Source: Notolepis coatsorum (lineage: Eukaryota > Chordata > Actinopteri > Aulopiformes > Paralepididae). Taken from it: a DNA stretch of 64,000 nucleotides. The notes below the pieces were generated by a model that was not told the DNA's origin, searched no databases, and saw only the letters and a program-made list of their open reading frames with translations. Shown here piece by piece: positions 11,601-23,250 of the stretch; position 1 is the first letter of the stretch; each line of letters starts with the position of its first letter. Position numbers and translations under genes: made by a program. The stretch spans positions 163,096,491-163,160,490 of the forward strand of contig OZ020587.1 of NCBI GenBank assembly GCA_963971535.1, read 5' to 3'.

Positions 11601-13655
11601 TAAAAGAGGGACATATTTCTAACCATACTGCCAACGTAATAAAGCCACACACTACATTAACGAACTGCACCAGCTAAAACACCTCCTGTATCTACCCCAG
11701 GACGGGAGTCCAAATGATGCCTCCACCGCCCCCTAGCGCAGTTCCGACCACATCGCTTTGAAAAAATGAATCCCTTACAATGGTTACCCCTTGCCCCGTC
11801 TAAAATGGCGACCACGGCGCTCCACCTAAGATGGCCGCACATCGCGAGACTTCCCGAGAATCCCATCCAGCCGAGTCAGCAGCAGGACGGGAGCCCCAGG
11901 TCTGAATCTGGCGCCACCTAGTGTACTTTTAACCACATCTTAATTCCATTCTACTCGCTCGCTTCACACACCACACATATAGTCCTTTCAAACCAGTGCG
12001 CATGCGCGAATCTCTCATACGGCCCACTCATTCCCCACGCATTCAGCATTCGTACTAACATTAGCCAATACTGCAAATCACACGACGCATTCAACATCAA
12101 TGACAATTCAGTTGCACTGTAATATCATCCCATTCACAACATACAGTATTGAATAACCCTAGCGAGCCACGACGAGATAGTCTCATAGCTACGCCTATAG
12201 CATGTAGCTAGTTTACGACCAGCGGCCTACTACACCTTATAGCCTACGAGCTACGACGAGTACAAGCTTCGACGAGTACGAGCTTCGACGAGTACGAGCT
12301 TCGACGAGCACGAGCTTCGACGAGCTGCTATAACGTCAAAGCAACTTTAATCTCAACATAAGCGCCAGTGTACAGATTTAATCCCTTATTTCATTAATCA
12401 ATGTACAATATAACAATAAGTCCTTATGTCATGTCAAACATTCCTAACCTCTAACAGTCATACACACACATATTATTGATACAATTCAAACACCATTCAG
12501 ATTTTGATCTCATGCCATTGTGTGCCCGCGCGGCCATCTTTAAAGATTCACATTCGACGTTTACATTTTTCAATAGTTTCCGTGCGTCTATTTTCAATTT
12601 GCTCAAGCGCATTATTATACTATAACCGCAAAGGACGTTTACCTTGCAAAGTGCATATTGAAATAAATATTGTTACTAAGCGCTTCTTTTAATCGCCGTT
12701 GCGGGCCGAGACAGTGGAATTTTGGCGTCCAGGCGAGCATGCCCTCTCAGGATATGTACCGAATATTTAACCTGTCTTGAACTCGCTTTCTCAGGGCCAG
12801 CCAGGCAATCCGATCCCCCTAACCAAGCCTAACACGGCCAGATTAAAGTAGGATAGCTGCTACGTTTTGGTAAAAACTCCCCGCCCGTAGAAACACCGAG
12901 TATAATCGGCTAGACCGAAAGCACCTCTAAGCTAATTGCATGCTCACCCAGAACTCAGCCGTCGTCCGCCTATCCCCACCATCTGGGAACACCGCGACTC
13001 GCAATGAGCTTATACCATATGAGCACCCTCTTAACATAACCAACCTTCCCCGCGGCCTGCAACGGTGTCGGACTGAACCTGGAAACCCCATTCGCGTCCT
13101 TGCCGACGTCCTACACCCCTGCTTTCTGTCGCTTGAGAGGCGTCAGTAAACAAGGGCACGGCGTTAACCCTGCAATCGCACATAAAGGCCCACTCACCGT
13201 ATACAGAACACGACAAACACAACTCATCACAACACACCCTGGAAGACGACCCGCGACCTACTGAACCAGCCGGGGCCAGTCATATCCAGAGCTGCACCCT
13301 AACGCGCCTACCCATCACACAGATAATTTAGCAGTGATCAAACGCTATTCATCTAGTGCGGCACGTCCCCGTCTATTGAAGCGGAATACCTCGAACCCCC
13401 CGCCTCAAATCGACGCTCCCAATATGATTTAACGAACGTTACGAATCCCCACCGCCTCACCTATAACCCTCCCCAAGGGCCATATATATGAGGTACATTT
13501 CTATCAACCCCAGTTCGAACTGAGCGTCCTACGTATTTCGTCATTATCACGGCTTGTACTCACCTATTTTCAGGTTCCGATGTGTCGAATTTCTCCGGCA
13601 GCTGCCTGATGTCCAGTGTCACCGTAAAAAAAAAAATCAAAATCAAGGACGCTTC
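11601..13655. other. Non-coding; 16-bp tandem repeat at 12241-12326
   Basis: I see no gene in these 2 kb. About five copies of a 16-bp unit (TACGAGCTTCGACGAG and variants) lie at 12241-12326. The stretch has many short CpG-containing words and could be the long leader or LTR of a retroelement on the minus strand, but I found no partner copy. Confidence 0.4.
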
Positions 13656-13659
13656 TCGT

Positions 13660-13677
13660 TCTCGGTTAACGGCACCA
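13660..13677 (-). other. Possible retroviral primer-binding site (tRNA-His-like)
   Basis: On the minus strand the sequence begins TGGTGCCGTTAACCGAG. The first nine bases match the complement of a vertebrate tRNA-His 3' end, the primer reported for the fish epsilonretrovirus WDSV. The following bases match only partly. If real, the LTR ending here would lie at about 13680-14060, and the element would read towards the env-like ORF. I found no second LTR copy. Confidence 0.25.
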
Positions 13678-14069
13678 CTTTTGAAGTCACCAACGGGGCT
13701 ATTCTATTCTGATTAATCAGAATCTAATCTTCTAATCTACTCTGCGTTGTGTCTATTCCTTAAAAGCCCTATTGTACTTTCAAAAACCAGGAAATGGTTT
13801 ACAAGGCAATCAGCAAAAAGACAGCGGTTTGAAGAAAGAGTCAGCGAGAAGATTAATGTAAGGATCCGGTTTTAATGGGATCCCAAAGTCAATTACAAAC
13901 AAAAGATTTGAATGAAAGAACAATGCAATGATTTCTAATGGTTGCACTCTCTATGCCGAGGGATCATTAGAAATCAGACTAAAATTCACTTAAACTAAAA
14001 AGCATCTCTCTCGGCTCCTTCTCGTTGGTTCGATGGTGTTCGTCTCAATGCGTCGCCCGTCCTTTCGTC

Positions 14070-14742
14070 CATTTACATTTACATTTAGTCATTTAGCTGA
14101 CGCTTTTATCCAAAGCGACTTACAAGTTCTGTGCGACAAGACAGCAAGAAGGGTATAACTATCAGCTGAGTAACAATGTTCATCAAAGTGTTGCGTGTTA
14201 CAGTGTAGGTTAGTTTATTAGGACAAGTGCATGACATTAAGGTTAGTCGGGGTTAGATTTTTATTTTATTTTTTTTTTATCATTTCAGATAATTGTTGAA
14301 GAAGTGAGTCTTTAGTCGACGGCGAAAGATTGGACGGGATTCGGCTGTCCTAACTGGGATGGGTAGTTCATTCCACCATTGTGGGGCAAGGACTGAGAAT
14401 AGGCGGCTTCTCTTTGATGACCCTCCGGGAGCTTGGATAGGAGTAGATCTGAGGCGGCCAGAAGATGCAGAGCGTAGGGGTCTTGAGGGTGTGTAGTTAG
14501 AGACCATTGACCGGAGGTAGGCGGGAGCGGTTCCCTTTGCCGCACGGTATGCTAGGTCGAGGGCCTTGAAGCGGATACGTGCAGCAATGGGGAGCCAGTG
14601 CAGGTCCCTAAGAAGTGGGGTGACATGGGCCGACTTCGGTAGGTTTGAGATCAGGCGGGCCGCTGCGTTTTGAATGAGTTGAAGAGGCTTGGTGGCAGTG
14701 GCCGGGAGGCCAGCTAGCAGTGCGTTGCAGTAGTCAAGGCGT
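14070..14742 (-). mobile_element. L2-type LINE, 3' end fragment
   Basis: The minus strand encodes the extreme C-terminus of an L2-clade polyprotein: LDYCNALLAGLP, then LHWLPI, PSRPLRS, and WWNELP motifs, ending in an LKTHFF segment at about 14280. This is followed by the conserved fish L2 3' tail (TAAGTCGCTTTGGATAAAAG) and a short (AAATGT)n end at 14070. The copy is 5'-truncated. A closely similar copy lies in the opposite orientation at 34599-35300. Confidence 0.85.
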
Positions 14743-14812
14743 CCAGTAGGGGGAAGAAGCTTGTGTTGCTCCGTGTTGTTTGTTGTTTTGTGTGTCTCTC
14801 TCTTCTCCTTCT

Positions 14813-15010
14813 TATTTGAATTTCCGGCAGTATAGACGCATCGTGGCGTATTACTGCCCTCCACAATTCTTGCTTCGCCCACACTTGAGAAAGTTTACAC
14901 TCCTCTTCTTCTTCTTCTCATCTTCAAAACACATTTCGATTGTCTCTGTCTCCTTCTTCTCTGCTCCTCTTGTCATACAATCACAATCAAACATCATCTC
15001 CTCTCTTGGA
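14813..15010. repeat. Dispersed repeat shared with 22.74-23.09 kb
   Basis: The segment starting TTTGAATTTCCGGCAGT and the following CTTCTTCTTCTTCTCATCTT and CTGTCTCCTTCTTCTCTGCT blocks recur at 22740-23090. It has no coding content that I recognise. It is probably part of an interspersed repeat family of unknown class. Confidence 0.6.
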
Positions 15011-15900
15011 CCACTTCCTGAACCACTTCCTTTAAAGACTAAACTCCTCCCCCTAGAATACGCTAGACTTTACGTCAGGAAGGGCGGACCTTTCTATGAG
15101 AGAGAGAGCTTCCAATTGGAGGACCAGTGTTTGTTGCCGTTTTTAGCCTACCCACACTTTTGATTGGCTGAATCTAGGTAACTGCCTTTTTGAGTAGGCC
15201 TATACCGGAATTTCCTTTTAAGGTATCTTTTGCTGGAGGCAACGTTTTACTCAACTATACTTAACAGCTGCAGTTGGCAGTTGGCAGTTGGGGGGAAGTA
15301 AATCACGATAAGGCTTAAGGGTCTGGTGTCAACCCCATTGTTTCAGCCAGCCAAAAGTCTCCTGTAAATATCGGGGTTGGGTGTCACCGGGCCATTCCTT
15401 TGTTTAAGTGGAGATGGTCAACAAGCCATTTCTATAGTCTATTGTCATTGAGTTTCGGCCTGTTGTTGTGTTCTATGTGTCACTATGTTGTGTCACTATG
15501 TGCTAATCCAAACTATATCCCCTCCCCTCCGCCTCTGCAGGAGAAGGGTGGAGACCCTCGTGGACTAGAATGTATGCTGTAATGCTTTACCCTGTTCACC
15601 AACGATGCCTGGCGGACGACAGCTCCTGTACATGTATACATTTTGCTTGGGAAATCTACCACATAGTCACGGATATCCAAAAGTGGTTGTCGGTCGTAGA
15701 TAATTTTCGTCTGGTGAATACGAGACACAAACACAACGAGGACAAACAGTGACAGTAGGACACAGTCCCAGTGGCAGTGGGCGCAGCAGTGGCGCAGCCA
15801 TCTTACTCAGCTGTCAGCAGGTAGGGTCCCTAAATGTTTACTGTTTACTGTGAGCGATTTGTAGTGCCAAATTTCCCTCGGGATGAATAAAGTAATTCTA
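15011..15900. other. Non-coding, no feature recognised
   Basis: No open frame, splice pattern or repeat that I can support is seen between the dispersed repeat and the microsatellite block. Confidence 0.4.
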
Positions 15901-15902
15901 TT

Positions 15903-15929
15903 CTAGTAGTAGTAGCATCATCATCATCA

Positions 15930-15964
<35 letters not shown>

Positions 15965-16098
15965 GTAGTAGTAGCATCATATTATTATTATTATTAGTAG
16001 AAGTAGTAGTAGCATCATCATATTATTATTAGTAGTAGCATCATAATATTATTATTATTATTATTAGTAGTAGAGTAGTAGCATCATATTATTATTAT

Positions 16099-16191
<93 letters not shown>

Positions 16192-16225
16192 CATCATCAT
16201 ATTATTATTATTAGTATCATCATCA
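15903..16225. repeat. Compound (TTA)n/(TAG)n/(ATC)n microsatellite
   Basis: Alternating blocks of ATT, AGT and ATC trinucleotides, including a pure (TAG)n run of about 100 bp near 16100-16190. It abuts a truncated LINE. Confidence 0.95.
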
Positions 16226-16227
16226 TC

Positions 16228-16878
16228 AGCTCCACAAATCAGGTTAAACCCAGATTCGGCTCAAACAAGGGACTAAACACGTTTCGCAATTATGCCACAT
16301 CAATGTGGAACGCCCTACCCAAAGCTGTAAAGGAATGTGAATCACTACCCACTTTCAAAAACACTCTCAAAGAACACCTACGGGAGACTGCAATTCGAAA
16401 CTGGCCCCTACAAATGTCCTAACCCAGTTGTACAGTAAATGACCAAGTATGGCTTTGTCAGTATTCCAATGTACAGTGTACAGTGTCCCCCCCCCTACCC
16501 AACCCCCCCCCCCCCCCCCACCTCCAATGTACAGCCCCCCCCAACCCACCCACCCAACCCCACCCCACCTACCCAACCTCCTCCAATGTACAGTTTCTAC
16601 GTCAAATGTATATACACTCTTTTTCTGGACACTTTTTGTATCACAAACAGTACTGTATTTGCAAATCTGGTATGTCATAAATGTATAGATGTAGCAGTAC
16701 TGTCTATCTGTATGTTGTGTGTGTCATATAGGTTATGATGAATTGAAAATGGGGGACCCTGATGTAAACAAGACAAAAGTCTTTCTCTGGTCTGCATCCC
16801 CTTAACAATTGTATGTATTGATCTGTACTGTACTGTACCCATTCTGCAATCTGTTAATACACTTTTCAATCAATCAAT
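16228..16878 (+). mobile_element. Jockey/CR1-like LINE (family B), 3' end
   Basis: This is a 5'-truncated copy of the LINE seen at 51497-53100. It carries the last roughly 50 codons of the RT polyprotein (MWNALPKAVKECESLPTF-type residues) and the shared 3' UTR with the ATGGGGGACCCTGATG word. It ends in (TCAA)n, where the gypsy element is inserted. A C-rich stretch at 16490-16570 interrupts the UTR. Confidence 0.85.
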
Positions 16879-16879
16879 A

Positions 16880-17067
16880 TGTTGTGTATTGACATTCTAA
16901 GTTTGCCCCTTATTAGATACCGTCACGCCCCCTGCTAATAAGTACGGCCGTCATTGTAATCACCTGTGTTGAGTTTTCCACTAAAGAGCTGTCAACTGGA
17001 ATTTACCCTTGTCTCGTGTCTCCTCATTATTATATGTTATACTAAATAACCAGATGAGTATACAACA
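16880..17067 (+). repeat. 5' LTR of the gypsy element
   Basis: 188 bp, starting TGTTGTGTATTG and ending TATACAACA. It differs from the 3' LTR by a single base (G versus T at the fifth position). It should contain the promoter and polyadenylation signals, but no textbook TATA box or AATAAA stands out. Confidence 0.95.
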
Positions 17068-17360
17068 AAACTGGCGACGAGGATAATACGGATCTCACGT
17101 TGTGTTTATTATTGTCGGCAATAGTCCGCATCTGACGTGTTTGTTTGTTTTCGCGAGTGTACAGCGCGACGTCGGGGCTGCGGTAACTTGGCAACGGTGC
17201 ATACTGCTGTGTTGACACTGTTGCGGGCGGAGTAAAGAGACAGAAAAAAAGGTGAAATCTCCGCGATGGGAAGGAGACTGAGTAAATGAGGAGGGACGGA
17301 TGGTGTCAGGTCCAAAGACAGTAACTCAAACGAAACAAGGAAAGGACTAATTGCAAGAAG

Positions 17361-17960
17361 ATGGCTGCACTATTTGGACATATTGGACCTTTCGAGGAAA
17401 CACCGAGATGTTTGAGTATTTTGCACTTGCTAATAAGATTGAAGAGGATATCATAGTACCTACATTCTTAAGTGTTATGGGAGCAAAAACATATAACCTA
17501 CTGCGCAGTCTGGTGCAACCTGAGAAGCCAGGGGACAAGTCCTATGAAGACATAGTGGGAATATTAAAAGATCACTACTCTCCTAAGCCACTGGTCATTG
17601 CAGAGCGTTTCAGGTTCCATAAAAGGAACCAAGAAGAGGGTGAATCTGTTTCACAGTTTGTAGCTGTACTTAAACGCCTGTCTGAATATTGTGAATTTGG
17701 TATTTCACTCAATGACACCATACGTGACAGACTGGTGTGTGGTCTACGCAGTGAGTCTATTCAAAAACGACTACTGAGTGAAGCTAACCTGAGACTGGAA
17801 AAGGCCATAGAGATAAGTACGTCAATGGAAATGGCTGCCCGAGAAGCACAGCAGCTAAGTCTATCAGCCCAAGTGCACAAGTTGTCTTTTGAGGACAAGA
17901 AGACAACAGCTGGCAAGCCATGGGAGAATGGGGCATCAGCCATCAGAGTGTTGGGGTAAA
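17361..17960 (+). pseudogene. gag: Gypsy gag, broken
   Basis: The natural start is probably the ATG at 17361 (MAALFGHIGPFE). That frame fails within about 15 codons, and gag homology continues in another frame from about 17405 (EMFEYFALANK, then LSVMGAKTYNLLRSL). The central part looks like a retrotransposon capsid. The frame stops at 17957, where a second shift leads into the zinc-knuckle region. One CCHC knuckle (CRNCGIKGHIEHAC, about 17970-18012) is intact in the pol frame; a preceding knuckle appears damaged. Confidence 0.8.
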
Positions 17961-20900
17961 GACGTAGACTGCAGAAACTGTGGTATAAAAGGCCATATCG
18001 AACATGCTTGTGGTAATAGAAAGACCCAGACATACAAACAACACACTGAGATGAAGAAAGGTGGTTTCTACAGAAACAAGAAGAAACGTGTGAATAAGAT
18101 GGAGCACGAACAGGACGAGCAGAGTGACTGTGAGTCTGATGATGATGATGATACTGTACATGTGTTATCTGTGCTGGACAGTGATGATGGATACTGGGTC
18201 ACACCACTGTTGGACAATAAAGCAGTGCGGATGCAAGTGGACACACGTGTGTCCATGGTATCAGAGGCTGTTTTCAGAGAGAAGCTGCAGCACCTGACTC
18301 TTCGAGTGAGCAAATTGAAGTTAAGGACCTACACTGGAGAGGCTGTTCCAGTGTTAGGAGTTGTGAATGTGACAGTGGAACACAACAAGCGGAAGAAGAC
18401 TCTTCCACTGTACATCATTCGTGGAAACCGTCCAGCTCTGCTAGGACGGCGATGGCTTGAGAAACTCAGACTGAACTGGCAAGAAGTGTTCATGGTTAAG
18501 AATGGAGACACAGGCCCCCTACAGGAGATTTTGAAGAAGCACTCCAACGTTTTTGGTGGAGACCTTAGTAGCATGAAGGACATTACTGTTAAGCTGACAG
18601 TCAAACCAGGAAGCACACCGAGGTGTTTAAAGGCTAGACCTGTTCCGTATGCCATCAAACCCAGGGTAGATGCTGAACTAGACAGATTGGTGGAGAGTGG
18701 GGTGTTGGCGCCAGTGAGCACCAGTGAATGGGCCACGCCGATTGTTCCAGTCATGAAGAAGGATGGGGGTCTAAGACTCTGTGGTGATTTTAAAGTCACT
18801 GTGAACCCTGTCTTGATTGCAGAACAGTATCCATTACCCCTCATTGATGAACTCTTTTCAGGTTTAGCTGGGGGACAGAAGTTTAGTAAAATAGACTTAT
18901 GTCAGGCATATCTCCAGATGCATGTAGATCCAGAGTCACAGGAACTGTTGACCATAGTGACACACAAGGGGCTATTCAGGTACCAGAGGCTTCCTTTTGG
19001 GATTACTTCTGCTCCGGCACTTTTCCAAAGAGCAATGGACCAGATCCTAAGTGGGCTACGAGGGGTCCAGTGTTACCTGGATGACTTGCTTATCACAGGA
19101 CCGGATGAGCAGTCGCACTTAAGGAACCTGGGGGCTACACTACAAAGACTGGAGGAATATGGTCTTAGAGTCCGGGAAGACAATGCGAGTTTTTCCAACC
19201 TTCTGTAGAGTACCTGGGGCACATGATTGACAGCACTGGACTCCACAAAGCACCGTCAAAGGTGAAGGCTATTGTGGAGGCTCCATCTCCGACGAATGTG
19301 AGTCAGTTGAGATCATTCCTTGGCCTGCTGACATACTATGCAAAGTTTGTGCCTGACCTTGCCAATAGGCTGAAACCGCTCCATGAGCTGATACACAAAG
19401 CCCAAACATGGAATTGGACAGACAAATGTGAGGTAGCTTTCAAAGGAGCAAAGACAGCCCTCTCTCAGTCTGAAGCCCTCACCCACTTTGACCCCGCCTT
19501 GTCACTTCAGCTGGCGTGTGACGCCTCACCTTATGGTGTGGGTGCAGTAGTATCACACATCATGCCATCAGGGGAAGAGAGACCTATCGCCTTTGCATCA
19601 CGGACGCTGAGCAAAGCGGAAGGCAATTATGCGCAGATTGAGCGTGAAGCACTGTCTATAGTGTTTGGAATAAAGAAATTTCATCAATATCTCTACGGCA
19701 GGAAATTCACGCTACTGACAGACCATCGACCTCTCACCTCTATCTTCGGTCCTCATACAGGCATTCCATCGCTTGCGGCCAGTCGTATGCAGCGATGGGC
19801 TTTGTTGCTGTCTGCCCACCGGTATGACATTAGGTATAGGAAGTCGGATCAGCACGGGAATGCTGACGGGCTCTCGAGGCTCCCGTTGCCTGTCACACAT
19901 AATCGGACACCACAAGCGGAGATCTTCTACTTCAAGGAAGTGACCGCTGCTCCAGTGACCTCAACTCATGTGAAGAAACACACACACACGGACCCGGTCA
20001 TGTCTGAGGTTATGGACATCGTCACTCGTGGAAGGGGAGGAGAGCTTGAAGCCTTACCTGGTGAGACGAAACGAGTTATCGGTCCAGTCTGGGTGCCTAT
20101 TGTGGGGCTATCGTGTCATTATTCCCCCACCACTGAGAGAGAAAGTGCTTGACGAGCTACACTCCGGACACTGTGGGGTGGTGCGTATGAAGGAAATTGC
20201 ACGCAGCTATTTCTGGTTGCCAGGCCTGGATGCAGCTATAGAGGAGAAAGCAAAGTCATGTTCTGCCTGCCAGAGAGTGAGAAACCTCCCACAGCTGGCT
20301 CCATTACATCCGTGGGACTGGCCTGAAGAACCATGGCAAAGAGTCCACATAGACTTTGCTGGACCATTGGAGAACAACATGTTCTTAATCGTAGTTGACG
20401 CTCATAGCAAATGGCCTGAGGTTGTCGTCATGATGGGCACCTCCTCTATGAGGACCATCGAAGAGCTAAGGTCTATCTTCAGCCGCTTTGGTCTACCACA
20501 ACAGCTGGTTAGTGATAACGGCCCACAACTATTGTCTGAAGAGTTCAAGACATTCATGGAGGAGAATGGTATTCAGCACATCAAGTCTGCGCCATATCAC
20601 CATGCTACCAATGGGCTCGCTGAAAGGTTTGTACAGACCATGAAGCAAGCTCTCAAGTCCTCTCAAGGTACACAGTCCATCAACAGGCGCCTCAGTGCTT
20701 TCCTGCTGTCATACCGAAACACACCTCATGCTACGACAAAGGTCTCGCCTGCCTCGGCTATGCTCAAGAGACAACTCTGCACTCGACTTGACCTCCTGAG
20801 ACCCCAAAAGACGAGGGAGGTTGTGCATAGGCAACAGAGAGCTCAAGTGGAGAGGCGAGCAAAAGCAAAGTTTCGGAGCTTCACAGCTGGAGACCGGGTT

Positions 20901-21095
20901 CTCGCCCGGAACTATACCAAAGGGGTCAAATGGATGCCTGCAACAGTTGTTGCAAAAACAGGTCCTGTGTCATATACAGTAGAAACCAGGGATAATCTCA
21001 TCTGGAGAAGACACATCGATCAACTGCTCCACACGGCTGGTTTCCATGATGACTCACCTCAGCCGCCATCCTTTGTTCCAGAGCAGGAGACCTAG
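17889..21095 (+). pseudogene. pol: Gypsy pol (protease, RT, RNase H, integrase), frameshifted
   Basis: Domains in order are protease, RT, RNase H and integrase. In the protease the expected DTG active site reads DTR (about 18240). RT has YLDD at about 19075-19086. RNase H (19223-20000) has the DASPYGVGAV and TDHRPL motifs. Integrase has an HHCC zinc finger (HSGHCG ... CSACQ) and D,D-E residues (HIDFAG, VSDNGP, LAERFVQ), ending at 21095. The frame shifts near 19200 (end of RT) and again near 20030-20100 (before the zinc finger). No chromodomain is visible. With a lost protease residue and at least two frameshifts, the product would be inactive. Confidence 0.9.
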
Positions 21096-21517
21096 CATTC
21101 ATCACCAGAAGAGCCCCAGACGCAACCTGCAAGAGTGGCCCCTGTCCCAGGCACACCTAGGCCTATCCCAGCCATCACTTCTCCCAGACCCGGACTCCTA
21201 CAGTCCTCCCCAAAAGACAATGAAACTGACTTGCCTACATGTCGTTACCCCAGTAGAGTCAGACGCCCTCCTGATAGACTAACCCTTACAATTGGGGCAG
21301 AATAATCCCCAGGGTTCAGTCTGGGAAATGAGGTAGTCTACCCTCTTTCCCTAGTTCAGGCAAAGGTTACTAGCCAATGAAAGTTTAAGTTTAAAAACGA
21401 TTTGTTAAGTTAATTATAGAATGAGGAATACCAAACCACAGTGACACTTAGTGTTTTTTTGTTAATGTTTAAGTACTTACTTTTTAGGGGAACCTTCAAA
21501 GTTAAGGGGAAGGGATA

Positions 21518-21705
21518 TGTTTTGTATTGACATTCTAAGTTTGCCCCTTATTAGATACCGTCACGCCCCCTGCTAATAAGTACGGCCGTCATTGTAATCA
21601 CCTGTGTTGAGTTTTCCACTAAAGAGCTGTCAACTGGAATTTACCCTTGTCTCGTGTCTCCTCATTATTATATGTTATACTAAATAACCAGATGAGTATA
21701 CAACA
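21518..21705 (+). repeat. 3' LTR of the gypsy element
   Basis: 188 bp, starting TGTTTTGTATTG immediately after the polypurine tract and ending TATACAACA. It is flanked downstream by CAATCAATCAATC, the same microsatellite that precedes the 5' LTR. Confidence 0.95.
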
Positions 21706-21768
21706 CAATCAATCAATCAATCATCATCATCATATTATTATTATTAGTAGTATTATTTTCATGGTTAC

Positions 21769-21947
21769 CCGGCGTCTCTCATCCGCTGCCCCCAGCTTCC
21801 TCTGGATCTCCTCCATAGAGATGTCCTTCTTCTTGGGGGTGATAGACCGCTGGAGGTTGGCCTTGCTGCGCTCCAGGGATGAGGGGCTCAGGATCACCTC
21901 AAAGGCATGACCTGAGGAGCGCTTGTTGATCTCCTTCACCTGGATGT
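21769..21947 (-). CDS. Stathmin-family exon (N-terminal part of the domain)
   Basis: On the minus strand a 179-nt open exon begins after a CTGCAG acceptor and ends before a GTAACC donor. It encodes [17 protein letters not shown], then a linker, then [20 protein letters not shown], the hallmark of the stathmin domain (tubulin-binding phosphoproteins). The frame is intact. The exon that should follow (the helical EAQVLKQLAEKRE-type segment) was not found below 21.7 kb; the gypsy element begins 64 bp away. A C-terminal stathmin-like exon exists at 58.2 kb, but in the wrong order for the same transcript. Confidence 0.75.
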
Positions 21948-21977
21948 CTGCAGGACCACGGAGTCAGTCAACATGTG

Positions 21978-22165
21978 ATCAAAACGGGAGCTTCCCTCTG
22001 GGAGAGTGGCTCCATCATATTTCTAAAGTAAACAATAACAGCAGCTTCCCTCTGGGAGAGTGGCTCCATCATATTTCAACAGTAAACACTAACGGGAGCT
22101 TCCCTCTGGGAGATGGCCTCATCATATTTCTAAAGTAAACACTAACAGCAGCTTCCTGTTTAATA
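21978..22165. repeat. Minisatellite, about 57-bp unit
   Basis: About three and a half copies of a unit containing AGCTTCCCTCTGGGAGAGTG followed by CTCCATCATATTTC and AGTAAACA. Confidence 0.9.
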
Positions 22166-22324
22166 ACTTTTCCAAACTGGGCAGTATACATCAGATAGGC
22201 TGATCAGGTAGTCCTTGGCTCCAGAAAGCAGTAAATTGATTAATCAAAGCTAATGAATTGCTTGTGAGACGTGTGCTTAGTATGGACATTAGGGACAGTA
22301 TTGCATTGGCAGTGTTGGCTAGGC

Positions 22325-22660
22325 TTCGGGCAACCAGACCTGGCCCAGTGTGTTTGGGCCGCATCTGGGCTGCTTCCAGCAACCGGACCTGGCCCTGTGT
22401 GTTTGGGCCGCATCTGGGCTTCTTCCGGCAACCGGACCTGGACCGCTTCCGGCAACCGGACCTGGCCCAGTGTACTTGGGCCGATTCCGGGCAGTCAGTC
22501 ATTCCGCATTCTGGGCCGATTCCGGCAACCTGACCTGGACCGCTTCCGGAAACCGGACCTGGCCCAATGTACTTGGGCCGGTTCCGGGCAGTCAGTCATT
22601 CCGCATTATGGGCCGATTCCGGCAACCGGACTTGGGCAGATAAATTTCTTCCGGCCTGCC
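22325..22660. repeat. Minisatellite of ACCGGACCTGGCCC units
   Basis: Interleaved copies of GGCAACCGGACCTGGCCCAG, TTGGGCCGCATCTGGGCT and TTCCGGGCAGTCAGTCATTC units, each about 45 to 60 bp. Open frames in it are a by-product of the repeat. Confidence 0.85.
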
Positions 22661-22724
22661 GGATACGGGCCATTAATGGGCCAGAACCTGGGTGGTTGAC
22701 TTTTGCAGGGGCTGAGAAACTCAT

Positions 22725-23090
22725 TTCTTCTTCTTCTTCTTCTTCTTCTTTAGAATTTCCGGCAGTGTAGACGCATCGTGGCGTATTACTGCCCTCCGCA
22801 GTTCTTTTGATTGAGCTCTTCTTCTTCTTCTTCCTCTTCTTTCTTCTTTTGAATTTCCCGCAGTGTAGATGCAACATGGCGTATTACTGCCCTCCTCAGT
22901 TCTTATACTACGCTAGTAGTATGGTTTCCATATTATGGTCTCTGGTAAATCAACTTTTGATTGTTTACACTCTTCTTCTTCTTCTTCTCATCTTCAAAAC
23001 ACATTACTATCGTCTCTGTCTCCTTCTTCTCTGCTCCTCTTGTCTGTCTCCTTCTTCTCTGCTCTTGTCATACAATATTGTCAACACCCA
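22725..23090. repeat. Dispersed repeat with (TTC)n, related to 14.8-15.0 kb
   Basis: Two tandem starts of the GAATTTCCGGCAGTGTAG-type segment (22755 and 22851) are followed by the TTC-rich block shared with 14893-14990. The class is unknown. Confidence 0.6.
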
Positions 23091-23145
23091 AAAAAAAATC
23101 ACCCCCTCAGGCTCCGAAGCAGACCCAAACACGGAACAAAAAACA

Positions 23146-23250
23146 CAGAATTGTTGAATATATATAGAACACAAATGTTCTAGAATGTTCTATTATGACA
23201 TACTGTGACATCACAAGTGTTCTAGAATGTACTATTATGACATCATACAT
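23146..23250. repeat. Foldback-family fragment
   Basis: Contains AGAATTGTTGAATATATATA, GTTCTAGAATGTTC and GACATACTGTGACATCAC words that also form the arms of the palindrome at 31725-32120. Further copies lie at 23775-23935 and 33010-33235. Confidence 0.7.

Larger units (their letters stand above)
16880..21705 (+). mobile_element. Ty3/gypsy LTR retrotransposon with both LTRs
   Basis: Complete structure: 188-bp LTRs at 16880-17067 and 21518-21705, both TGTT...AACA. A PBS-like TGGCGACGAGGAT starts three bases after the 5' LTR. Gag and pol frames follow, and a polypurine tract (AAGGGGAAGGGA) sits directly before the 3' LTR. The insertion is in a (TCAA)n LINE tail, so the short target duplication cannot be resolved with certainty. 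Coding capacity is broken by several frameshifts, although the LTRs differ at one position only. Confidence 0.95.

Noticed and set aside
10849-11670. 273-codon minus-strand frame rich in Pro, Ser and Leu
   Set aside because: It is the complement of the homopurine repeat. Composition alone keeps it open; no domain or start context is seen.
16367-16740. Proline/glycine-rich frames on both strands
   Set aside because: Produced by C-runs in the 3' UTR of the family B LINE.
17351-17360. Start of gypsy gag at a TTG codon
   Set aside because: The nearby ATG at 17361 begins a gag-like MAALFGHIGPF sequence in another frame; the TTG is not a likely start.
22191-22699. Overlapping frames of 90-142 codons
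   Set aside because: All are readings of the ACCGGACCTGGCCC minisatellite, with the same repeated peptide in several frames.
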